This document shows, piece by piece, positions 20,871-29,257 of a DNA stretch of 33,751 nucleotides (positions are counted from its first letter, which is position 1; each line of letters starts with the position of its first letter). Under the pieces are notes generated by a model. It worked only from the letters and a program-made list of their open reading frames with translations, had not been told where the DNA came from and did no database searches. A program made the position numbers and the translations under genes. Source of the stretch: a virus; IMG/VR virus record IMGVR_UViG_3300017763_000081, positions 1 to 33,751 of that record. One strand, given 5' to 3'.

Positions 20871-23039
20871 ATGGCGTTACGAAAACTTGTATTTAAACCT
20901 GGAATCAACCGGGACCAAACTAATTATTCTTCTGAAGGCGGATGGTATTCGGGCGATAAAATTAGGTTTAGACAAGGCTTTCCTGAAAAAATAGGTGGTT
21001 GGAATCCTATAAACTTTACTCCTTTTGTAGGAACTGCATCTAGCTTAATTTCTTATGGTACGTCTGATGACCAAGAAATTATTGGTATTGGTACTAATGA
21101 TAAGATGTATGTACTTACCGGGACTACTTTAGTAGACACTACTCCTATTCGAACTACATTTACTTCTACTACAACTCCTTCTACAGATAATATGTTTGCT
21201 TCAGCTGATGGAAGTAATGTTCTTACTGTTACCCTTACTAGCGGAGCTAACGAAGGCGACTATGTTACCTTTAGTGGAGCACTTACTTTTGGAGGTATTC
21301 CTGCCTCTGACATTAATAAAGAATTTAAAATATTTAATGTAGAAACTACTAACTTTCAAATTACGGTAGATACGACTGCTACTGCTAGTGTTGGTGCTGG
21401 AGGAGGTGTAGGAATTACCGCTGCTTTTCAAGTAAGTGTTGGGTTTGCAACGGTTACCTATGGATATGGTTGGGGTACTGACCCCTACGGCAGTGGTGAA
21501 TGGGGTGCGGGCGGTAGCGTTCCAGTTGCTATTCCAGCTCGTGTAATATATCAAGACAATTTTAATAATGACATTATTTTTAATATTAAAAACGCAGATA
21601 TTTATTATTGGGAATATAATGCAGGATTAACTAATAGAGGTGTTCTTTTAAATAGTTTAGTTAATGCTAGAGCAGTACCTAATAAAGTAAATAAAAGTAT
21701 GTTTGCACCGAGTGGGCATTTACTTTGTTTAGGAGCCCAAGAATATAATAGAGTTTTAACCGCAGGCGCTAGCATTAGTAGTATTAGTCGAGCTGGAACA
21801 ACAGCAACTGTTACTACTGGTGGTGGTCATGGATTAGTTGTGGGAGACTGGGTAATTTTTAGTAGCCAAGCTCCTGCAGTATATCAAGGTGAGTTTCAAG
21901 TGCGTACCGTTCCAACTGCAACTACGTTTACTTATGTTATACCTTATGACCCAGGTAGCGATGCTACTACAACAGGTACTTATCAAAAAATAGATTACAA
22001 TACTGGAGCTTATGATGGGCTTCTTATTAGATGGGCTAATGTTAATCCTAATATAGGTCCTCAACCTGAAGAATGGAAACCAGAAATTACTAACTCTGCA
22101 GGATTCTTACGAGTTAAACAAGGCTCAAGTATTGTCACTGGATTTATAACACGGCAAGAAGTTTTAGTATTTACAGACATTGCCTTAACTACACTTCAAT
22201 TTACTGGTACAGACGAAGTATTTGCACAAAACGAAATATCTACTTCTATCAATATTATGGGTTCCAAAGTTGTAGCAGAAGCAAACAATATTGTATTCTG
22301 GATGGGTAACGATAAATTCTTTGCTTATGATGGTAGAGTTAATACATTACCTTGCACATTAAAACAATATGTTTTTGAAGACATGAACAAAACACAAGGT
22401 GAAGACTTCCGTTCAGGAATTAATAGTGAATTTAATGAAGTTATATGGTTTTATGTATCAGCGGCATCAACTACCATTGATAGATATGTTATATACAACT
22501 ATGAAGAAAACATTTGGTATTATGGACAGTTAAACAGAACTACGTGGGTTGATTCAGGCACAATACCTTTCCCATTAGCTACAAGTAATGGTTACGTATA
22601 TAGACATGAAGATGGTAATAATGATGGACAGCCAGCAGGTGCAGCTCCATTAGCCATTGATTCTTTTATACAATCTGCCGATATGGGAGTTGATGAAGGA
22701 GACTTTTTTGTATTAACTAAAAGAGTTATACCTGATGTAAACTTCACTAATTCTGAAACAGCCGACCCTGTAACTGGAGCAGCTTTAACGCCAGAAGTAC
22801 AAGTAACAGTAGGGGTACGAAACTTTCCTGGTGCAACTTTATCTAGTAGTGATGTAGGAGGAAATACGTTAACAAGAGATGTAATTACTACGGCAACTAT
22901 TGACCAATATACAAATCAAGTGTTTGTAAGAGCAAGAGGTAGACAAATGGCATTTAAAATAGCTTCAGAAGATGTAGGTGTGCAGTGGCAATTAGGTATG
23001 ACAAGAGTAGAATTTAAACCGGACGGGAAAAGAGGATAA
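20871..23039 (+). CDS. Large tail hub / DNA-stabilising protein (P22 gp10-like)
   Basis: A 722-residue soluble beta-rich protein starting with LRKLVFKPGINRDQTNYSSE, then GWYSGDKIRFRQGFPEKIGG, a pattern that matches P22 gp10-type packaged-DNA stabilisation and tail hub proteins. Residues about 105-190 hold a Gly/Thr module (ANEGDYVTFSGALTFGGIPA ... GGGVGITAAF) that also occurs in the protein at 23224; a related one is at about 302-373 (GGGHGLVVGDWVIFSSQAP). A W-G element (YGYGWGTDPYGSGEWGAG) is near 200. The C-terminal half (SINIMGSKVVAEANNIVFWM, FFAYDGRVNTLP) has beta-propeller-like strands. It would seal the head after packaging. Confidence 0.65.
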   Translation: MALRKLVFKPGINRDQTNYSSEGGWYSGDKIRFRQGFPEKIGGWNPINFTPFVGTASSLISYGTSDDQEIIGIGTNDKMYVLTGTTLVDTTPIRTTFTSTTTPSTDNMFASADGSNVLTVTLTSGANEGDYVTFSGALTFGGIPASDINKEFKIFNVETTNFQITVDTTATASVGAGGGVGITAAFQVSVGFATVTYGYGWGTDPYGSGEWGAGGSVPVAIPARVIYQDNFNNDIIFNIKNADIYYWEYNAGLTNRGVLLNSLVNARAVPNKVNKSMFAPSGHLLCLGAQEYNRVLTAGASISSISRAGTTATVTTGGGHGLVVGDWVIFSSQAPAVYQGEFQVRTVPTATTFTYVIPYDPGSDATTTGTYQKIDYNTGAYDGLLIRWANVNPNIGPQPEEWKPEITNSAGFLRVKQGSSIVTGFITRQEVLVFTDIALTTLQFTGTDEVFAQNEISTSINIMGSKVVAEANNIVFWMGNDKFFAYDGRVNTLPCTLKQYVFEDMNKTQGEDFRSGINSEFNEVIWFYVSAASTTIDRYVIYNYEENIWYYGQLNRTTWVDSGTIPFPLATSNGYVYRHEDGNNDGQPAGAAPLAIDSFIQSADMGVDEGDFFVLTKRVIPDVNFTNSETADPVTGAALTPEVQVTVGVRNFPGATLSSSDVGGNTLTRDVITTATIDQYTNQVFVRARGRQMAFKIASEDVGVQWQLGMTRVEFKPDGKRG

Positions 23040-23224
23040 TGGCTAATATAACTTCAACTAAAGCTCCTAATTTATCACCGCCTAGAACAGAATATGATGT
23101 TGACCAAGCAGTTTTAACTTCTAATCAACTTAGATTATACTTTAATCAAATAGATGCTAATAATAATGCAGTTAAAGAATCAATTGAAGCTGTATCAACA
23201 TTACATTGGTTAGGAGATAATTAA
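23039..23224 (+). CDS. Short conserved-type phage protein
   Basis: A 61-residue ORF joined to both neighbours by one-base overlaps. It has an N-terminal APNLSPPRTEYDVDQAVLTS and a helix NQLRLYFNQIDANNNAVKES, patterns frequent in short tail-region proteins of marine phages. The compact overlaps make translation likely. No function is known; it may be an assembly partner of the large protein upstream. Confidence 0.65.
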   Translation: MANITSTKAPNLSPPRTEYDVDQAVLTSNQLRLYFNQIDANNNAVKESIEAVSTLHWLGDN

Positions 23225-23850
23225 TGGCTTTTCAAACAGTTACACCAATAAGACTTGCTCAAGCTAGTATGACTACAAGTTATCTAGCTATTTATACTTG
23301 TCCTACCGATGCAAGAACTTATATGAAAGATATTATGGTCTGTAATGGAACTGAAGGTGCTGGCACTATTAATATAAATATTGTACCTGATACTCAAGCT
23401 GTAGGAACTAATAATGCAATATATTTTAATTATCCTTTAGCAGCTCATACTACTTTTCAATGGAAAGGCACGCAGATACTAAACGAAGGGGACACTATAC
23501 AAGTCAAAACCTCTTTGTTAGAAAAAACTTTTACAACTACCGCAACCGATAATTGTTTTACTACAAACACTACAAGCGGAACAGAAAGTAATGTTCAAGT
23601 AACTATAGCAAATCATGGAGCCGCTACAGGCGATGTAGTTGGGTTTACAGGAGCCGTTGCTGTAGGAGGCATTACTGCTCCACAACTTAATACAGCTTTT
23701 ACAGTAACTCGTGTGGATGATAATAATTTTATAATAACTACAGCAGGGACAGCAACATCTGTTGCAACAGGAGGGGGTACAGGAATTACTGCGTTATTTT
23801 CGTATGCACCCCTACCTACAATCACTATATCTGGCGGGGAAGCCACATAA
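23224..23850 (+). CDS. Tail structural protein with inserted Gly/Thr module
   Basis: A 208-residue protein. The N-terminal 100 residues (TPIRLAQASMTTSYLAIYTC, then CPTDARTYMKDIMVCNGTEG, WKGTQILNEGDTIQVKTS) are typical of a short virion protein family with a beta-sandwich look. Residues about 111-193 are a module (HGAATGDVVGFTGAVAVGGI ... GGGTGITALF) nearly parallel to the one in the 722-residue protein upstream. The remaining tail APLPTITISGGEAT would directly follow the 100-residue part if the module were removed, so it looks like a domain insertion. Fibre or tail decoration is the probable role. Confidence 0.66.
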   Translation: MAFQTVTPIRLAQASMTTSYLAIYTCPTDARTYMKDIMVCNGTEGAGTININIVPDTQAVGTNNAIYFNYPLAAHTTFQWKGTQILNEGDTIQVKTSLLEKTFTTTATDNCFTTNTTSGTESNVQVTIANHGAATGDVVGFTGAVAVGGITAPQLNTAFTVTRVDDNNFIITTAGTATSVATGGGTGITALFSYAPLPTITISGGEAT

Positions 23851-23855
23851 AACGG

Positions 23856-23884
23856 TTTATAACTAACACATTACATGATATTAT
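23856..23884 (+). promoter_or_regulatory. Candidate promoter before internal virion genes
   Basis: TTTATA (23856-23861), a 17-base spacer and TATTAT (23879-23884) lie in the 59-base gap before the gene at 23910, which has AGGAT upstream. The match to consensus is partial but it is the only sizeable gap in this part of the window. Confidence 0.4.
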
Positions 23885-23909
23885 ACAACTTAATATATAG
23901 GATAGAATT

Positions 23910-25658
23910 ATGAGCTTTTGGGATATTGCATCACAAGCAGCTACTCTAGCAGCTGGAATATATGGAGGACCAATGGTAGGCGCTGCTGTTGGTGCCGGTA
24001 TATCGGGTCTAAGAGGACAAGACCCATTAATGGGTGGTGTAAGTGGATACCTTAGTGGTTTGGGTGGTAGCAATATAGCAACAGCCGCTGATAGCACCGC
24101 TGCAGCAGCTAAAGCCGCTGGAACTAATGTAGGTACAGTAAATCAATCGTTACTTTCTAATAGTGGAGCTCTAGGTCCTTCAGCTATGACTCCTACTATG
24201 ACCGGTTTTGGTGGTGCTTCCGCTGGCGGAATAGGAAATTTATCAACAGCCCCTCTTCCACTAGACAGGTTTGGAAGTCCTATTAAACCTATTCCTATGG
24301 GTCCTCCAGCACCAGCTCAGTTTGGTAATGTTCAAGGAATGAAACCTGGAGTTGATTTTGCTGATATGTCTAGAACTCAACCTCTAGCTGATTTTCCTGG
24401 TGGAGGAGGATATAATAGAGCCTCTGTTGATACTTTAGCCGGAACTAATAATTCAAGTCAATATTATCCAAGAGAATTTGCATCAGATTTTTCTGAAGAT
24501 GTAGTATACAATCCCGCTAATAATACAGGTTTAAAAAATACAGAAATAGGTCCTGACTTTAGTAAAGCAACTAGGGTACCATCTGCAGAACGATATAAAT
24601 TTGTAGACCAAAATACAGTAATACCTGAAGGTGGGTTTTCAATGACTGAAAGATTTAATGCAGTAGTAGACAACCCAGGAGAGTTTTTTAGTCAAATGGG
24701 TGATGGTAATAAATTATTAGGGGCGGGTAAATTTGGATTAACAACTCTACCTTTAGGTGCATCTATATACAATACTATGTATCCTTACGAAGAAACAAGC
24801 AACTTTAGTGATACATTTGAAGATAATAGATTTAGAGGTCCTCAAGGACAACTTAACTTATCAGGTAATACAGGATTAAGATTATTAAAAGGTGGGCAAG
24901 TAAAAAAATATGAAGAAGGCGGTGGAGTAACAGGTATAAGTTCATCTCCTGGATTACCAATTGCAGGTGCTTCATCAGGTATAACAGGAGGTCCAGGAAT
25001 GGGCGCTGTTGATAGCATTAGTGGTGGGTCAATAAGCGGTTCAGGGGGCACAGAAACTTTTAGTGAGATGGTAGCAAGGGGTGTTCACCCAGCAAATGCA
25101 GCAGCTATGCATGGCATGGATACATCCCCTTATTTAGATATGGGACCCGGTATGGAGTTTACAGGTACACCTAGTACATCTCCAGTACGTAGTGGTATAG
25201 GAACACTTCCACCTCCACCAACTTCGTTTACCCCTGAACCAGGTTTTGATTATGAAACATACACTGGCAGTTATATGGAACCCATGGGTAGAAGCACTCC
25301 TGTAGGCATGGACCCAGGTGTTTATGAAGCAGGTTATCCTTCTCCAGTAGGTCCTGGTATAACAAAAAGTAGATTTGAAGAAATGATACGTAAAGGTTAT
25401 GCTAATGGAGGATACTTACAAGGTCCTGGAGATGGTATGAGTGATAGTTTACCGGCAATGATAGGTAATAATCAACCAGCTGCTTTATCTGAAGGTGAGT
25501 TTGTTGTACCTGCTGATGTAGTTAGTCATTTAGGTAATGGCTCTTCAAATGCAGGTTCTAAAAGATTATATGCAATGATGGATAATGTAAGACAAGCTAG
25601 AACAGGAACAGAAAAACAAGGGAAAGAAATTAAACCCGAAAGGTTTATGCCTGCTTAA
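23910..25658 (+). CDS. Probable internal/ejection virion protein
   Basis: A 582-residue protein. The N-terminus is hydrophobic and Gly/Ala-rich (ASQAATLAAGIYGGPMVGAA, VGAGISGLRG), which could insert in a membrane during DNA ejection. A long Gly/Pro/Ser low-complexity middle follows with GG motifs (LLKGGQVKKYEEGGGV, YANGGYLQGPGDGMSD). The C-terminal 80 residues (DGMSDSLPAMIGNNQPAALS, then EGEFVVPADVVSHLGNGSSN, AGSKRLYAMMDNVRQARTGT) form a segment that I recognise at the end of many marine phage virion proteins. It is followed directly by the gene at 25658. Role as ejection or tail protein is inferred. Confidence 0.66.
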   Translation: MSFWDIASQAATLAAGIYGGPMVGAAVGAGISGLRGQDPLMGGVSGYLSGLGGSNIATAADSTAAAAKAAGTNVGTVNQSLLSNSGALGPSAMTPTMTGFGGASAGGIGNLSTAPLPLDRFGSPIKPIPMGPPAPAQFGNVQGMKPGVDFADMSRTQPLADFPGGGGYNRASVDTLAGTNNSSQYYPREFASDFSEDVVYNPANNTGLKNTEIGPDFSKATRVPSAERYKFVDQNTVIPEGGFSMTERFNAVVDNPGEFFSQMGDGNKLLGAGKFGLTTLPLGASIYNTMYPYEETSNFSDTFEDNRFRGPQGQLNLSGNTGLRLLKGGQVKKYEEGGGVTGISSSPGLPIAGASSGITGGPGMGAVDSISGGSISGSGGTETFSEMVARGVHPANAAAMHGMDTSPYLDMGPGMEFTGTPSTSPVRSGIGTLPPPPTSFTPEPGFDYETYTGSYMEPMGRSTPVGMDPGVYEAGYPSPVGPGITKSRFEEMIRKGYANGGYLQGPGDGMSDSLPAMIGNNQPAALSEGEFVVPADVVSHLGNGSSNAGSKRLYAMMDNVRQARTGTEKQGKEIKPERFMPA

Positions 25659-26071
25659 TGAAAACAACACTTGTTCCAAAAGAACATATACATGTAGTTT
25701 GGGATAGAATAAAAAAGTATGTAGAAAAATGTGCTAAATATACATACGGAAGATATACAGCTGATGATATATTAGATGGTTTATTAACTAAAGACCAGCA
25801 TTTGTGGATTGCATTTGACGATAAAGAAATACATGGATTTTGGGTTACAGAAGTTAGCGTGTATCCTCAAATGAAAGCTTTAACTCTACATTTTGTAGGG
25901 GGAAAAGGGTTTAAAGTATGGGGTGAAGTAGGGTTTCCTCCGTTACAAAAGTTTGCAAAAGAGTTAGGTTGTGATGTGATGGAGTCTTTTGGTAGACCAG
26001 GTTGGAAAAAAATGTGGGAAGGGTATGGATACAACCCTAGATATGTATTTTATGAATTACCAGTGGAGTAA
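25658..26071 (+). CDS. GNAT-fold-like small protein of the ejection module
   Basis: A 137-residue soluble protein sharing a one-base overlap with the previous gene. The arrangement of helices and strands (WDRIKKYVEKCAKYTYGRYT, LWIAFDDKEIHGFWVTEVSV, KALTLHFVGGKGFKVWGEVG, FAKELGCDVMESFGRPGWKK, then GYNPRYVFYELPVE) looks like an acetyltransferase (GNAT) fold with the final strand region carrying an RPGW motif. Such small proteins lie beside internal virion proteins in podoviruses, sometimes annotated as acetyltransferases. Without the acetyl-CoA loop being clear, the enzymatic role is uncertain. Confidence 0.55.
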   Translation: MKTTLVPKEHIHVVWDRIKKYVEKCAKYTYGRYTADDILDGLLTKDQHLWIAFDDKEIHGFWVTEVSVYPQMKALTLHFVGGKGFKVWGEVGFPPLQKFAKELGCDVMESFGRPGWKKMWEGYGYNPRYVFYELPVE

Positions 26072-26076
26072 TAAAA

Positions 26077-27360
26077 ATGTTATTAAAGTTAATACCTAAT
26101 AGAGTAAAAGTGTGGTTAATTAAACACCTTTATGCAGATGTTGCAGGAATGGGTGATGGCGGCGATACTGAACTTGCTCATGTTAATCTTAAAGAAGTAG
26201 CTTTATTAAAAGCTCACGGCGGTGCAGGTACTATAAACCCACGTACTGGACTTGTAGAGTTTAAAGGCAAAGGTGGTGGTGGTAGTCCAGCTCCTCAAGA
26301 AAATACTACTTACTCTTCAGACTTACCTGAATATGCAAAACCTTTTTATGAAGAACTATTAAAACAATCTGGTAAAGAAACATACACTACTGATGCTGCG
26401 GGAAATGTTACTGGAGTTAAAACTCCTGACCCATATACAGGAGAAAGATTAGAAGATTTTACTTCAGACCAATTAGCTGTACAGTCTGGTATAAGAGGTA
26501 TGACACCAAGAGGTGAATTTGGTGAATCTATTACAGATACAGAGACTTTAACAGGTTTAGGTACAGGAGCAGCGGCTTCAGGATTAGCGGCAGCGGGTGC
26601 TTATGCCCCTGGTTCATTAGCTTCGTTAGGTATGGCTACTCCTGCTGAGTTTGATGCAGCGGCGGCTACTAAATATATGAGTCCTTACGAAGATGCTGTA
26701 ACAAGTGCGGCTATTAAAGAAGCTAGACGACAAGGTGATATTGCAAAAAATAGAGCTTCTATGCAATCAATTGGTAGAGGTACTTTTGGTGGCGGTCGTG
26801 AAGCTTTAACAATGGGAGAAGCTGATTCTCAAACTAATGCACTAATAGCTGACCTTCGTGCACAAGGTAGAGATAAAGCATTTAATCAAGCTCAACAACA
26901 ATTTCAAAGAGATAGAACAGCTGCAATGGGAGCGGAAGAAGCTACATTAAAAGCTGAAATGGATAGAAGACAGCTTGGACAGCAGGCTGAACAGTTTGGA
27001 GCTGGGTTACAAAAAGATGTAGGATTAGCAGGATTACAATATGGTTTAGCAGGTGCAGGGCAACAGGCTGACATAACCGGTGCTGACCAAAGAGCTCAAC
27101 TAGAACTAATGCAGGCACAAGCAGCTTCAGGTGCAGAACAACAAGCAATGGGACAAGAACGAAAGAATTTAGCTTATCAAGAATTTATGGAACAACAAGA
27201 TGCAGCTAAAAGAGCTCTTGAGTTTCAAAATAATATTTTACGAGGAACAGCGGGTGCATTAGGTTCTACACAAACACAATATACTCCAGCGCCAAGTTTA
27301 GCTTCTCAAATTACAGGTATGGGCATAGCCGGATTAGGCTTATATAACGCACTTTCATAG
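26077..27360 (+). CDS. Probable internal virion/ejection protein
   Basis: A 427-residue protein. The N-terminal RVKVWLIKHLYADVAGMGDG then GDTELAHVNLKEVALLKAHG, GGAGTINPRTGLVEFK is a pattern common in marine podovirus structural genes (GMGDGGDTELAHVN, G.GTINP.TGL.E). The rest is Ala/Gln/Gly-rich helical: EARRQGDIAKNRASMQSIGR with GRGTFGGGRE, then long QAQQQFQRDRTAAMGAEEAT and QAASGAEQQAMGQERKNLAY. It ends GIAGLGLYNALS, a short hydrophobic C-terminus. The helical, Gln-rich middle and hydrophobic end suit an ejected trans-envelope protein, but this is inference from architecture. Confidence 0.6.
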   Translation: MLLKLIPNRVKVWLIKHLYADVAGMGDGGDTELAHVNLKEVALLKAHGGAGTINPRTGLVEFKGKGGGGSPAPQENTTYSSDLPEYAKPFYEELLKQSGKETYTTDAAGNVTGVKTPDPYTGERLEDFTSDQLAVQSGIRGMTPRGEFGESITDTETLTGLGTGAAASGLAAAGAYAPGSLASLGMATPAEFDAAAATKYMSPYEDAVTSAAIKEARRQGDIAKNRASMQSIGRGTFGGGREALTMGEADSQTNALIADLRAQGRDKAFNQAQQQFQRDRTAAMGAEEATLKAEMDRRQLGQQAEQFGAGLQKDVGLAGLQYGLAGAGQQADITGADQRAQLELMQAQAASGAEQQAMGQERKNLAYQEFMEQQDAAKRALEFQNNILRGTAGALGSTQTQYTPAPSLASQITGMGIAGLGLYNALS

Positions 27361-27369
27361 GGTAAAATT

Positions 27370-29247
27370 ATGATAGAAGAATTAAAAGAGTCAGTACAAG
27401 AAGAAGGAATAGCATCTATTATGCCTCAAGGAGGTAACGCTATGACTTCTATAGAGAATGCTACTAATCCAGGTATGCCGGTAGCTAATATTGTAGAGCA
27501 ACAAGAGACTGCTAGAAACTTAAGTGAATCTCAACTTATAGAACTTGCTAAAAGCCCAGACCCTGCACTTATCCCTCCTTATTTAGTAACTGGAGAGTTA
27601 ATGCGTCGTAAAAGTATTCGTGAAAAACAAGCTAAAGCACCTCAATTTACTGTTGCTGAAGAAGTAGTTCAACAAGCTGAGCAAGGTATTATGGGACAAA
27701 TGCAGCAGATGGCACCCAAGATGCCACCTGGCGGTTATACTCCTCCTCGTGAAGAAGTAACTAGAGAACAAATTATGGCAAAAGGACTTCCTCAGTTACC
27801 TAACCCAGGTCAACCTACCATGACAGGATTTGCTGAAGGAGGCATTGTGCATTTTCAAAAAGGTGGGAATAGAGGATTATATTTTCCTAATCAACGCCTT
27901 ACCAGTAACGTACAATCAATAAAACCACGAAGTGGTGGTAGACCTACAGGAGAACCTACCTATCAATTAGTTTCAATGTCTGGAGAACCTTTAATTAGTC
28001 CCTACGGAGATGGGTCAAGAGATATTAATGAAACTATCACCAATAAAATTAATGTAGCAGGTAAAAACCGTAGACCTATAATGACTGATGACCCTATACA
28101 AATAGAAAGAGCCTCGTTAGCAGAAACTTTAAAAACTATTAATGAAGGAGACACTACTTATGAAAGTATAGTTGAAGCTAAAAAAATAGAAGATAAAATA
28201 GCAGCATTAGATGGCTCTCAAGATGGGTATGAGTATACTGATGAAGAAATGTTACGATTAAGTCAACCTAATGTTTTAGGTGGCAGTGAGGACGATTCTA
28301 TTAGTATAGATGAATCTATTAAAGTAGCAGGAAATGAACCTGACCTTACAGGTCTTCCTGATTTTACAGGACTAGCAGGAGAAATAAAAGGTGAAGGTGG
28401 TAGTACTTTCCCTCCTCCGTCACCTTACACTAGATTAAAACCTGGAGAAGAAGCTCAAGCTGCAGAAGATTACTTTATAAAAGCATTAGGTACAAATCCT
28501 GCACAAGCAGAACTATTAGCTTATATAAAAGATAAAGAAGCTAAAACTACAGAAAGACTAGCTAAAGATAGAAAAATGAATATAGCTAGCAGTTTATTAA
28601 AAGCTTCTCAACCTTTCTTTGAAGCAGGTTCATATGGTTCAAAAATTGGTTCTGCAATAGCAACGGGTGGACAAAATTATATAGAAGGTGAGAAAAGAAT
28701 TACGAAAGATGCAGAATCTTTTGAAGATAAAATGTTTGCTCTTAAACAAGCAGAAAGGCAAGCAGCAAGAACAGAAAAAATAGCTACATCAAAATTTGGT
28801 GCTAATAGTTATCAATCAGCTCAAGCTTATAATAGAAAAGTAGAAATACAAGAGCAGCAAGACTTGCTTAAATCACAACAAATTAAAGCAACAAAAGATT
28901 TAAAAGATGCACAAATAAGTAGTACTTTAGCTTTAGCTAGATTTCAAAACAAAATTACTAGAGATGATAAAAATGACGCAGTAAAAGTAGGAGAAATAAA
29001 AACAGAAATAGAAGATAAAATAAGAAAAAAACCTACAGATTTTGGTTTAGATATTGAATCAGCTACGCTTATTAGGTTTGATGAAAATAAAACAAAAGAC
29101 CCTGAACGAAAAGCAAAAATTATAGCGGCTAAAAAGAAATTTAACGATATAGTTGCTCAAAACGTATTAAAAAATGAAGAAATACGAGCTTTACAGGGTA
29201 AGTATTCTTCCGAGTCTAATGTAGTAGATTACAGTTCTTTAAGATAA
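27370..29247 (+). CDS. Probable internal virion protein with coiled-coil C-terminus
   Basis: A 625-residue acidic to neutral protein without a strong ribosome binding site (GGTAAAATT upstream of ATG). The N-terminus holds several conserved-looking elements: LIELAKSPDPALIPPYLVTG, ELMRRKSIREKQAKA, and the GG motif FAEGGIVHFQKGGNRG. The C-terminal 250 residues are long Lys/Glu/Ala/Gln helices (RKVEIQEQQDLLKSQQIKAT, KDLKDAQISSTLALARFQNK) that would form coiled coils. It follows other ejection-like genes and precedes the giant protein, as in podovirus internal protein clusters. Function by synteny only. Confidence 0.6.
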   Translation: MIEELKESVQEEGIASIMPQGGNAMTSIENATNPGMPVANIVEQQETARNLSESQLIELAKSPDPALIPPYLVTGELMRRKSIREKQAKAPQFTVAEEVVQQAEQGIMGQMQQMAPKMPPGGYTPPREEVTREQIMAKGLPQLPNPGQPTMTGFAEGGIVHFQKGGNRGLYFPNQRLTSNVQSIKPRSGGRPTGEPTYQLVSMSGEPLISPYGDGSRDINETITNKINVAGKNRRPIMTDDPIQIERASLAETLKTINEGDTTYESIVEAKKIEDKIAALDGSQDGYEYTDEEMLRLSQPNVLGGSEDDSISIDESIKVAGNEPDLTGLPDFTGLAGEIKGEGGSTFPPPSPYTRLKPGEEAQAAEDYFIKALGTNPAQAELLAYIKDKEAKTTERLAKDRKMNIASSLLKASQPFFEAGSYGSKIGSAIATGGQNYIEGEKRITKDAESFEDKMFALKQAERQAARTEKIATSKFGANSYQSAQAYNRKVEIQEQQDLLKSQQIKATKDLKDAQISSTLALARFQNKITRDDKNDAVKVGEIKTEIEDKIRKKPTDFGLDIESATLIRFDENKTKDPERKAKIIAAKKKFNDIVAQNVLKNEEIRALQGKYSSESNVVDYSSLR

Positions 29248-29257
29248 AGGATAATAT

